In this document: piece by piece, positions 36,750 through 46,189 of the stretch | Layout of the letters: the number at the start of each line of letters is the position of its first letter | How positions within the stretch are numbered: the stretch's first letter is position 1 | Assembly (NCBI RefSeq): GCF_019279795.1 | Contig: NC_056735.1 | Location: forward strand, 1,941,301,955-1,941,365,954 | Reading direction: 5' to 3' | Origin: Protopterus annectens | Taxonomy: Eukaryota; Chordata; Ceratodontiformes; Protopteridae | Length of the DNA: 64,000 bases | Program-made: the position numbers and the translations under genes | Notes under the pieces: model-generated | What the model saw: the letters and a program-made list of their open reading frames with translations, nothing else | Database searches by the model: none | What the model was told of the DNA's origin: nothing

Positions 36750-38330
36750 TCTTAAATAAACTTAAGCCCACTAAATTAGCAGCAGACAACATCCCAAGTG
36801 AATACCTACAAATCGCAGCTGATGCTCTGGCCTACCCATTATCCATCTTGATTAACCAATCTCTGTCAGAAAGTTATGTTTCCACACTATGGAAAGTATC
36901 ACATATAATTCCCTCCACAAAGGTGGCCCCTCCACAGAACTAACCAATTACCGCCCCATAGCTATTCTCTCTCCACTCTCCAAAATACTAGAGAGATGCA
37001 TTCACTCTCAGGTCTCAGACTACCTCCTTACTAAAAACCTCCTTTCCAATACTCAACATGGTTTCCAACCAAACCATAGCACCACCACTGCCTTACTCTC
37101 CTTTGCTAACACTATCCTTCAGAATAAAAACAATGGCTATCTCTCCTCTGCTACTTTCCTAGACCTATCTAAAGCATTTGACATGGTCCCGCAAAAACAA
37201 CTCATCTCTGTCCTCAATAACCTATCCTTCTCTCAATCAGTCACCATCTGGCTTCAGAGTTACCTGTCTGACTGCCAACAATCCATTGTATGGCAGAATG
37301 ACATATCTCCCAAAACTACCTGTCTCTATAGGGGTTCCACAAGGATCCATCCTTAGACCCCTACTCTTCTCTATTTTCACCAATAATCTAGCCTCTGCCA
37401 CCAAACATGGCACACTCATACAATACAAAGATAACTCAACCATCATCTGCTCAGCCCAGTCCCTACCCAAACTGCAAAAAGTCACACAGGAAGCTTTTTC
37501 CTCTGTTGAAACTTGGTTATCCGATGCCCAATTAATACTCAACCCAAACAAAACTAAACTATTCATCTTCCAGCCCACCAAACATACTCAAAACAACTCT
37601 CACTTTAACATCATAGCAAAAGACAATACCACTATACACCCAACAGAACACACCAAAATGCTAGGAGTGGAACTAGACAATAAACTAAAATTTGACATTC
37701 ACATATCCATGACCATAAAAAAAGTCCACAAAAAACTAGGAGAGTTATACAGAAATAAGCAACTTCTCACCAAAGCAGCAAAGATTTCAGTAGCAAATTC
37801 CCACCTTATCTCCACCCTACTTTATGCCTCTCCAATATATACCAACCTAAGGCAATGCAATTAATACAAGCTAGAGACCTGCTACAACAAAATCGCCAAA
37901 TTCGCCACACAGGCATCCTACCGTAGTCACCACTGTCTCTCACTTGCTGAACTGGGCTGGCTTGAACTCCCTCACCTCCTTCAATGGTATCAACTCACAC
38001 TCGCCCACAAACTAGTAAACCATCCACTAAATGTCCCATCCCCTCCAGAATCTACTCCAACCCTATCGCACCACCAGACCACCAAGATCCAGCAACAAAA
38101 ATCACTTGTAGATCACTAAAGCCAATAACTCTGCTGGTGAAGCACAATTCTCTTGCACCATAGCCAAATTATGGAACTCCGTTCCATCCACAATTACTTC
38201 TATACCATTATGCACCCACTTCAAAACTTTACTAAAAGTGGACCTAAAAACATGCTGGCTATGCCCTTGCAACTCCCACTCTAATATCACCCACCGCATC
38301 CAACCACTACCTTTCTTTCTACCCCACTAA
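36750..38330 (+). pseudogene. LINE A2 reverse transcriptase and C-terminal pseudogene
   Basis: Long RT stretches: LHKGG, NYRPIAILSPLSKILERC, QHGFQPNHSTTTALLSF, FLDLSKAFDMV, and, after a frameshift near 37310-37325, IGVPQGSILRPLLFSIF. The catalytic box reads YKDN at 37424-37435 instead of YADD. KMLGVELDNKLKFDIHIS and LLYASPIYTNLR follow, then HHCLSLAELGWLELPHLL in a further frame. Loss of both the Ala and the second Asp in the YADD box, plus the frameshift, indicates it is non-functional. Confidence 0.8.
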
Positions 38331-38669
38331 CTACCTTGATTATAGCAAGCTTGGATGCTCATAAGCCTACTACTTATTATATAGCAGGAACTTCTTATTG
38401 TAACAATTGTTAATGTCTGTTATGTACTTCGCAGATAAAGGGTCTAGTTGTCTACTGATGTACTATGTTCTTCATTTGTAACTATGTTTGTAATTAATTG
38501 CTATGTTAATCAAATTGTTAATCACTATGTAAATCCAATGTAACTACTGTCTGTATATTTTAACTGTGGAGCTTTTCTCCCCGGGCCTCTGCTGAAAATG
38601 GACCTATGTCCAGTTAGACACTCTTGGTCAACAAATGTAAATAAATAAATAAAATAAATAAATAAATAA

Positions 38670-39990
38670 ATCATGGAAATGATTGGCAATGACAAAGGAA
38701 ATCTTTAGACTCTGGATTCCGCCCAGTTTGGTTTCATCAAGGGTAGATCATGTTTACTCAACCCAATGAACTTCTTCAAGAACGTCACTATAAGGAATGA
38801 ATCAGAGCAAAATGGTACATACTGCCTATCTTGACCTGTTTGAGCTATTTGTACAATAACCTACTCAGATATTGTAGACAGACTGAAAGAATTAGGTATA
38901 AACACCTATGTCACCAGCTGGATAGCCAGATGGCTTTCAGATGTGACAGAAGAAGTTAGGTTAGGGGAGTCCACCTCTACAAAGAAGCCAGTCACTAGTG
39001 GAGTCCCTCAGAGCTCTGTTCTGGGTTTACTTCTTTTTGACATCCACTTCTATGAAATCAAGACCAACATCAATATCCTCTGGCTGGCCAAGTCTGCAGA
39101 TAATTGCAAACTAGGTGCAGCCATAGAATCCCTCCATGCACTAATATCTTCCAAAAAGGGCTTCTTAAAAAAATAACTAGTCTCAGAGCCACTGTCTAAA
39201 ACTCAGTTCCAGAAAATACATAATGGTATCCTTTGTGAAGTCAACTACCCCTAGAAACTATCTCATTGATAACCCATGATATAATATTCAGGGATTTTGG
39301 GACACATGCTGATAGTGACCTGTTCTTTCAGCATCATTTTTCTATGATAGTAAGGAAATCATTCTATGCTGCATAACAAGGGTATGTCATCTATGTCCAG
39401 GGGAATCATTGTTCTACTGTATTCAGTACTCATCAGAGCAATCATTGAATGCACTGTCTCCTTTGGTATGTACCTGACCAGGCACATGTAACAACACTAA
39501 TGGCCACAGAGCTTCCTCACAAAAAGGATATGGGTGTAAGCAACATAGCCTCTGAGGATTGCCTCAAAGCCCTATCTCTGTACGCAGTCTCCTGCAGGCT
39601 ATTGAGGGATGATCTATGCTTGGCATACAAGGCAACTTTGTATCCCACATTGATGGACTTTCTGTATATCTACAAAAAAAAAAATAGCATATGTGTTACC
39701 CAAACTAGGGGGACTTATGAAACATTGCTTGTAACAAAAATAAGATAGGTTGGAGGGACAGGTATGTGTCTCAGAGACTACCCTTTCTCTGGTACAGGCT
39801 GCTCATCCATGTGAAGCAGAGTGTTTTTCTTGTTTGATCATTCAAACTCCAGCCTACATATATCAGTTAGCATAATCTCAAGGCTCTTAAACTTGTCTGA
39901 AACAATTGGGATGCATGGCTAGGCTTAGAATGGCCCCTGTGGTTGTTAATCTAGTATACACACATCTATGAAACTATGAACCAGTAAAAT
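38670..39990 (+). pseudogene. CR1-like LINE copy B2: RT, C-terminal domain and tail
   Basis: Begins inside the RT with MEMIGNDKG, then AQFGFIKGRSCLLN, YVTSWIARWLS, TSGVPQSSVLG and a defective catalytic box S-A-D-N (39093-39104). The C-terminal region (39560-39740) has LKALSLYAVSCRLLRDDLCL and YPTLMDFLYI. It ends with GCATGGCTAGGCTTAGAATG and CTATGAAACTATGAAC, the CR1 octamer tail. The missing 5' portion corresponds to copy B5 at 10690-11491. The two fragments together look like one copy split by 27 kb. Confidence 0.75.
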
Positions 39991-40715
39991 ATAGAGTAAC
40001 CTAAAAATATCAAGGATGTATAAAATATCAGCATAATTAATCACAAAATCAGTAAAACTGAAGACTTTTTAGTTCTGGACAGTAGTAAAACATTTACCAT
40101 AATACAGTTTTTAAAACAGATTATTTTTTCTTTAATTTAAAGCTGTTGTATGGACTGACTGTGCATTATCTACATATATGTGAATGAGGCAGTGAAAGGG
40201 GAAGCAAAAATGTTCACTTTCTGTAAGATGCAGTCAAGCAAGAAATATATCATTTGCTTCTCATCCAAAATGGAATATAATTATGTGATCAGCTGAAACC
40301 CATTTCAAGCTTAGCTCTCTTTTGCACATAAACTATTTTACCATATGAGTAGTAATATTTAAAACAGCAAGAAATAGTAAAAGTTTAGTACTTGGTACTA
40401 TGTTTCCTGTCTGAAAGGAATAATACTTACTCAGTTAATTAAACAAAAATATACCATTTTCCTTTCCTGAATCTTATTTGCCAAGGAAATTATACAACCT
40501 AAAGTCACAACTTCCTTTCACACTCATAAATCTGATGAATGAAAAAAATAAAGAAATACATTTGGAGGGGGTCAAGTATGTGTAAGCATGGAAAAAGATA
40601 AATGACAATCCAAGTTACTTTGCCAGTGATAGCATGCATCTTATTCCATGGTTTCAAGCATAATGTCTTAAGCTCCTGTTGCCTCAATAGTTCATTTTTT
40701 GGCAGAATCCATATA
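39991..40715. other. Unassigned non-coding sequence
   Basis: AT-rich. No gene or repeat was recognised between the tail of B2 and the 29-bp minisatellite. Confidence 0.4.
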
Positions 40716-42003
40716 AAGAACCTCCCAACATAATATATATCACTGTAAGCATTTCCATCCAATATATATCAGTGTAAACATTTCCATCCAATATATATCA
40801 CTGTAACCATTTCCATCCAATATATATCACTGTAACCATTTCCATCCAATATATATCACTGCAACCATTTCCATCCAATATATATCACTGCAACCATTTC
40901 CATCCAATATATATCACTGTAACCATTTCCATCCAATATATATCACTGTAACCATTTCCATCCAATATATATCACTGTAAGCATTTCCATCTAATATATA
41001 TCACTGTAACCATTTCCATCCAATATATATCACTGTAACCATTTCCATCCAATATATATCACTGTATCCATTTCCATCCAATATATATTACTGTAAACAT
41101 TTCCATCCAATATGTATCACTGTAACCATTTCCATTCAATATATATCACTGTAAACATTTCCATCCAATATATAGCACTGTAACCATTTCCATCCAATAT
41201 ATATTACTGTAAACATTTCCATCCAATATATATCACTGTAACCATTCCATCCAATATATATCACTGCAACCACTTCCATCCAATATATATATCACTGTAA
41301 CCATTTACATCCAATATATATCAATGTAAACATTTCCATCCAATATATATCACTCTAACCATTTCCTTCCAATATATATCAATGCAAACATTTCCATCCA
41401 ATATATATCACTGTAACCATTTCCATCCAATATATATCACTGTAAGCATTTCCATCTAATATATATCACTGTAACCATTTCCATCCAATATATATCACTG
41501 TAACCATTTCCATCCAATATATATCACTGTATCCATTTCCATCCAATATATATTACTGTAAACATTTCCATCCAATATGTATCACTGTAACCATTTCCAT
41601 CCAATATATATCACTGTAAACATTTCCATCCAATATATAGCACTGTAACCATTTCCATCCAATATATATTACTGTAAACATTTCCATCCAATATATATCA
41701 CTGTAACCATTCCATCCAATATATATCACTGCAACCACTTCCATCCAATATATATATCACTGTAACCATTTACATCCAATATATATCAATGTAAACATTT
41801 CCATCCAATATATATCACTCTAACCATTTCCTTCCAATATATATCAATGCAAACATTTCCATCCAATATATATCACTGTAACCATTTCCATCCAATATAT
41901 ATCACTGTAACCATTTCCATCCAATATATATCACTGTAACCATTCCCATCCAATATATATCAATGTAAACATTTCCATCCAATATATATCACTGTAACAA
42001 TGT
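40716..42003. repeat. 29-bp minisatellite with 465-bp higher-order repeat
   Basis: About 44 copies of a 29-base unit (CATTTCCATC CAATATATAT CACTGTAAC). Diagnostic variants (GCATTTCCATCTAAT; TCACTGTATCC; CAATATGTATC; ATATAGCACTG; TTTACATCC; TCACTCTAACC) recur in the same order 465 bp apart (40981 and 41446). A 16-monomer block has therefore been duplicated. The short minus-strand frame is a product of the repeat. Confidence 0.95.
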
Positions 42004-42390
42004 CCATCCTTAAATCTAACTATATCAAGGTTCTTCTATTCAACTGCAGAAATATTAACAACAAATTTCTTGGTGTGGAGGTTTTCCTGCAATTTAAACA
42101 CTGTGTAGTTACTGAGATTTGATTTCACTGTAAAGAAACAATTCCCTCCAAACTTGTGTTTGTCATCTAGCACAAATCTAAGCCTGATGGAAATTGCAGT
42201 GATGTTTCCAAATTTCTTAATGACTAGGTCACCTCTATGCAGATTTCTAGAGACACCAACACATCTGCTATTTATACAAAGGAGTTCTATTCTCAAACTG
42301 ATAAGTGTCTTGACATGGCCATCCCCACTACTGGAAAATATAATAGGAAGTTTAAGAACAAGACACTCTGCTGGTCTACCAGCTTAAATA
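42004..42390. other. Unassigned flank between minisatellite and LINE A3
   Basis: Overlapping short frames exist on both strands (42036-42296 minus and 42154-42506 plus) but show no motif I recognise. It could be a decayed repeat. Confidence 0.3.
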
Positions 42391-42714
42391 ATTTATTTAT
42401 TTATTTTATTTTATTTTATTTTTATTTTACATTTGTTGACCAGGCTAGTCTAGCTGGATACATGTCCTTTTTCAGTAGAGGCCCGGGGAGAAAAGCTCCA
42501 ACATAATGAGAAGACATAGTACATTAAAATTCAGAAGAAATAGGATTACATAAACAAGAAGAAAACAGCAGGCTATACATACAGATTATATGACATTCTC
42601 ATAGAGTGTAAATACTCTAAAACATGGTTTCAAGGTTACATTGTGAATCCGGTAGATAGAGGTTAAAATCTCTGTAATGGGGAATGAGACAAGGTGGTAA
42701 GAAATCTATGGGTT

Positions 42715-43064
42715 TTAGTCTGGATTAGGACAGGGGCATAACCAGTGTGACTTAAGGAATTCTTTGAGATTATTTTTGAACTGATTAAGCGAGGTCATAA
42801 GTCTTAGGTTGTTTGGAAGGGAATTTCAAGGCTTTCCGATGGAGATGGCATAGAGAGCATCACCACCCGAGTTATTAGATTTAATGGTTAGTATCTGAAC
42901 ACTATTTGCTGATCGAAGGCAGTTTAGGTTGGAGTAGGTGGTCAGTATTCTGCTTAGTGAGGGGGTTCTCTCCGGGTGGTTGATTATTTTAAAAGCTTCA
43001 GTAAGTTGGTTGAGTTTGAGAAGATTGGGGAGTTCCAACCAGTCAAGTTTCTTTAAGTTAAGCA
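42715..43064 (-). pseudogene. LINE A3 C-terminal domain, out of frame
   Basis: Continues the 978-codon frame after a one-base shift near 43065. LLNLKKLDWLELPNLLKLNQ follows HHC directly, matching HHCLSLAELGWLELPHLLQ of copy A2. Later a TGA replaces the Trp of a W-N-S-L-P block, then LMTSLNQFKNNLKEFLKSHW and LCPCPNPD lead to the natural stop (42715-42717). Two mutations thus remove the last ~115 residues. Confidence 0.75.
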
Positions 43065-45989
43065 ATGGTGAGTACGATAGGGTGTACCTGTTATAAATCT
43101 GGCAATGTGATTATAGGCAACAGAGAGCATGTTGAGCTCATGCTTATTGAGGAAAGAAAGTACTGGGGAGGCATACAAGAGGGTGGAGAGGAGATGAGTA
43201 CGAGCAATAGTAATTTTGGCATGTGGGGTTAAAAAGTTCTTTATTCTATACATGGAGCCGAATTTTTTGTTGACAGACTTAATGGTTTGGCTAATGTGTA
43301 TGTCAAATTTAAGTTTGTGGTCGATGGTGACACCTAATAGTTTGGTGTTGGAGACAGGCTCAATGATGGTGCCATTGGTGGATTTCACGTGGAAGGTCAT
43401 ATTGTTAGGAATTGGAAGTGCTTTTCCTAGGGGAGGGGATACAGTGGGGAAAAATAGAAGCAACTTGTTTTTTGTTGGATTGAGTATGAGTTTCAAATCA
43501 GAGAACCATTTTTCAACTATAGCAAAGCATTGTTGGGTAGTTGCTTGGAGTTTTGAGAGAGAGGCGTCAGAACAGATCAGGGTGGAGTTGTCTGCGTATT
43601 GGATGCAGATGGCTTTGGAGATGACTAAGTGAAGATCATTTATGAAGACGGAGAAAAGAAGGGGACCAAGAATAGAGCCCTGAGGAACACCAATGGAGTT
43701 AGGGAGCAGGTCAGATAGCCTGTTTTGCCACTGGATGGCTTGTTGCCTACCAGAGAGGTAAGCATTGAACCAGCTTAGGGCTAGGTTGCCGAGATGTAGG
43801 CTTTCTAGGGTGTGGAGCAGGAACTGGTGATTGACCATGTCGAAGGCTTTCGATAGGTCAAGAAATAGAGCAGAGGATATTAATTTATTATTACGGTTGT
43901 TATTGACTGAGTCAACAAAGGAGAGGAGGGCAGTGGTTGTACTGTGGTGGGGGCGAAAGCCATGTTGTGAATTAGACAAAAGACTATTAAGGGTTAGGTA
44001 GTGTATGAGTTGTTTGTGAACACACCGTTCCATTATTTTAGCTATTGGAGACAATATTGCTATGGGTCTGTAGTTGGATGTTTCCGTGGAGGTGCCTCCT
44101 TTATGGAGAGGGATGATATATGAGATTTTCCATATAGAGGGAATGGTAGCTTCAGTTATAGTTCTGTTAATCAAGATTGATATGGGATAGGCAATTGCAT
44201 CTGACGCAATTTGTAAGTATTCCGCTGGGAGGTGATCCGCCGCTAGGGTGGTTGGTTTAAGTTTTTGCAAGAGGGTATGAATATAGGAGGTAGATACAGG
44301 TTCTAAGTTAAAGGAGGGGGGAGTGGAGTCATTAGTATGAGTGGAGGATGAGGAAGTAGCAGTTAGCTGACTGGCTAGGGATTGGATGGTCTCAATAAAA
44401 AAAGAGTTGAAGGTGTTGGCTATTTCTTCTGGATCTTTCCCAATGAGTTTCTCAGGGCTGGGGGTAGTAGATTTACCTGGGTGTAGGAGGTTATTAAATC
44501 CAGCCCAGAACTTCTTTGGGTTGTTCTGGTGTTTATCCTGGAGGTGGCAGAAGTACTGTTTTTTATCTTGAGTAATAGCTGTTTTAGTAGAATTTCTAAG
44601 CTGTTGAAATTTAATGCGATCTATGGGAGTTTTAGTAGCTCTCCATTTATCCCAGGCCTGGTCTCGGACTTTAATTTTCATTTTAGTTTCTTTAGTTAGC
44701 CAAGGTGCTATCCGTTCCTTGGATCTAATTTGTCGATTTGGGGCATGAGATTCCAGTATGTTAAGGAATGTGTCATTAACGTAAGTAACGCTCTCTTGGA
44801 GGGGTAGAGTTTTTAGGATGGACCAGTTACAGGCCTTAAGTTCAGCAAGAAATAGTTGTGAGTCAAATTTCTTCTTGTTTCTAACTAGTCTATAAGAGGG
44901 GGGGTTAGTAGGTGGGCATTTATGTTTTATAATATAGGTAATAAGGTGGTCACTGAGGTCGTTGGGAAGGATCCCAGTGGTATAATTATGTGAATCCTTA
45001 TTGGTAAGAATCCAGTCAATGGTGCTTTCTTTTTGTTGAGCCTTGCCAATTCTAGTTGGTAGTAAGATATTTTGGGAGAAACCATGAAGGTTGATCGGAT
45101 GGGGATTTATATGAGCGGAGCAGAGAGACCAGTCGATATTGAAGTGTCCAAGTACTATGGTTTCTTGAGGGTAGTTGGTGGTTAACCAATTGAGGGTTTG
45201 CTCCAAGTTTTCTGTGTTCTTCCCTGGTGGGATATAAATTACTATAAGATTGATGCATTTTTGAGTGTTTAGACAAATCTTTAGGGCATTAAGTTCAATA
45301 TTAGAGACTTTAGGAGGTTGTAATGGATTCATAATGATATTTAGTGTATTCCTAAACATGACAGCTATTCCCCCGCCCCTTTTATTTATCCGGTCAGCCC
45401 TGAGGATGTTATACCCAGGTGGGAGAATCTCTTCATCCTTAGTAGAAGGTTTTAGCCATGTTTCTGATAGGCACATAATGTCAGGGGAATGAGTAGCTAA
45501 CATAGCATGTAGGTTGTGCACCTTGTCATTTATGCTTCTTAGATTAAGATGGAATATGATTAGGGAGCCAGTAGAATTTCGGGCGAGTTTAGAGGGGTTA
45601 TGGTCTGAGACAGTGGTGGGACCTGGGTTGGGGTGGATGTCACCGTCTATGGTCATACATTTTTTCAGGTGGTCTAAAAATCTTTGGAGTTTACAAAGCA
45701 GCTTAAGATTAGATTTAGTGATGGATATCTTAGGGTGATGGAGGGTGAGGTGCACTATTTTGGAGCATAGTGTTTCGTCAGTGTAGAGGGAAGGTGAGAT
45801 AGGGTGAGAGAAAAGGTTTGGATGGGTGGTAGTGTAGCTCTTGGGGAAGGGAATTCCCAACAGAGTTTGGTTTTCATATCTTGTTAAAAAGTAAGGAATA
45901 AGAAGGAGTATTACTATAAGAGGGGTGAAAGTATATGTGATTTTGTCCATGGTTATAGAAAGAGAAAAGTTAGTGGGATGGGTGGGCAA
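43053..45989 (-). CDS. LINE A3 polyprotein: N-terminal peptide - 2A - APE endonuclease - reverse transcriptase
   Basis: 978 codons. Residues 20-36 (TFTPLIVILLLIPYFL) form a hydrophobic, signal-like segment. Residues 116-124 are GDIHPNPGP, a 2A motif predicted to split the chain between Gly123 and Pro124. The endonuclease spans about 143-360: LNLRSINDK (148-156), SETW (175-178), RGGGIAV, IYIPPGK, GHFNIDW (281-287), STIDWIL and LSDHLI (345-350). The RT spans about 575-945: LHKGG, NYRPIAILSPIAK, QHGFRPHHSTTTALL, FLDLSKAFDMV (709-719), IGVPQGSILGPLLF, and QYADN (797-801). Two key residues are missing: Asp282 of the GDFN block is His, and the second Asp of YADD (801) is Asn. Either change would be expected to abolish activity. 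Met14 is an alternative start. A frameshift removes the usual C terminus. Confidence 0.85.
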   Translation of the reverse strand: MPTHPTNFSLSITMDKITYTFTPLIVILLLIPYFLTRYENQTLLGIPFPKSYTTTHPNLFSHPISPSLYTDETLCSKIVHLTLHHPKISITKSNLKLLCKLQRFLDHLKKCMTIDGDIHPNPGPTTVSDHNPSKLARNSTGSLIIFHLNLRSINDKVHNLHAMLATHSPDIMCLSETWLKPSTKDEEILPPGYNILRADRINKRGGGIAVMFRNTLNIIMNPLQPPKVSNIELNALKICLNTQKCINLIVIYIPPGKNTENLEQTLNWLTTNYPQETIVLGHFNIDWSLCSAHINPHPINLHGFSQNILLPTRIGKAQQKESTIDWILTNKDSHNYTTGILPNDLSDHLITYIIKHKCPPTNPPSYRLVRNKKKFDSQLFLAELKACNWSILKTLPLQESVTYVNDTFLNILESHAPNRQIRSKERIAPWLTKETKMKIKVRDQAWDKWRATKTPIDRIKFQQLRNSTKTAITQDKKQYFCHLQDKHQNNPKKFWAGFNNLLHPGKSTTPSPEKLIGKDPEEIANTFNSFFIETIQSLASQLTATSSSSTHTNDSTPPSFNLEPVSTSYIHTLLQKLKPTTLAADHLPAEYLQIASDAIAYPISILINRTITEATIPSIWKISYIIPLHKGGTSTETSNYRPIAILSPIAKIMERCVHKQLIHYLTLNSLLSNSQHGFRPHHSTTTALLSFVDSVNNNRNNKLISSALFLDLSKAFDMVNHQFLLHTLESLHLGNLALSWFNAYLSGRQQAIQWQNRLSDLLPNSIGVPQGSILGPLLFSVFINDLHLVISKAICIQYADNSTLICSDASLSKLQATTQQCFAIVEKWFSDLKLILNPTKNKLLLFFPTVSPPLGKALPIPNNMTFHVKSTNGTIIEPVSNTKLLGVTIDHKLKFDIHISQTIKSVNKKFGSMYRIKNFLTPHAKITIARTHLLSTLLYASPVLSFLNKHELNMLSVAYNHIARFITGTPYRTHHCLT
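45618..45644 (-). other. 2A-like recoding motif in LINE A3
   Basis: GDIHPNPGP, residues 116-124 of the 978-codon frame. It keeps the N-P-G-P core. It has D-I-H-P where picornavirus-type 2A has D-x-E-x. The upstream residues (CMTID) are not the hydrophobic helix typical of the best viral 2As, so efficiency is uncertain. Confidence 0.8.
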
Positions 45990-46134
45990 GTAGACTTTAC
46001 TTTGTAAAGGAGAAAGGCCTAGAGTGTGGGAGGAGTAGTAGTAAATTGAGGGGCAGTCGTAATTGGTAGAGAGCTAGTGGGAGGGGCTAACTAACCTTAT
46101 AAATGTAGAGGTAGTGGGGCGGGTGGGATATGGG

Positions 46135-46189
46135 GGCAGGTTGGGGAGCGGAGCGAGCCCGAGCGAAGCAAGGGTGAAGCGGAGCGGGG
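46135..46189 (-). promoter_or_regulatory. CpG-rich 5' end of LINE A3, possible internal promoter
   Basis: A short GC-rich stretch with about seven CpG sites in 60 bases (GGAGCGGAGCGAGCCCGAGC and similar), at the upstream limit of the LINE leader and just before the tandem array. LINEs carry internal promoters at their 5' ends, so a promoter role is plausible but is inferred from position and composition only. Confidence 0.35.

Larger units (their letters stand above)
34840..38669 (+). mobile_element. LINE copy A2 (L2/CR1-group, 2A-bearing), near full length
   Basis: C/T-rich leader (about 34850-35260), degenerate 2A motif RDIHPNPGP (35372-35398), APE endonuclease (35480-36400), RT (36750-37860), C-terminal domain to about 38330, 3'UTR with a GAGCTTTTCTCCCCGGGCCT block, and an (AAAT)n tail ending at 38669. 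The layout matches A3. The 5' limit is approximate, judged from where pyrimidine-rich leader sequence begins. The tail directly abuts CR1 sequence at 38670. Stops and at least one frameshift make it inactive. Confidence 0.8.
42391..46189 (-). mobile_element. LINE copy A3 (L2/CR1-group, 2A-bearing), nearly full-length
   Basis: Minus-strand element of about 3.8 kb: CpG-rich 5' end (46135-46189), C/T-rich leader (sense strand), 978-codon frame (43053-45989), out-of-frame C terminus (42715-43064), 3'UTR with the GAGCTTTTCTCCCCGGGCCT block (42480-42500, reversed) and an (AAAT)n tail starting at 42391. It is by far the best preserved copy and probably the youngest. Its 5' end abuts a 1.2-kb tandem array. 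It carries three lesions: one frameshift, one Trp-to-stop near the C terminus, and substitutions at catalytic residues. Confidence 0.9.

Noticed and set aside
42036..42506. Short frames on both strands beside LINE A3
   Set aside because: No recognisable domain. The plus frame runs into the LINE tail, so it is probably chance.
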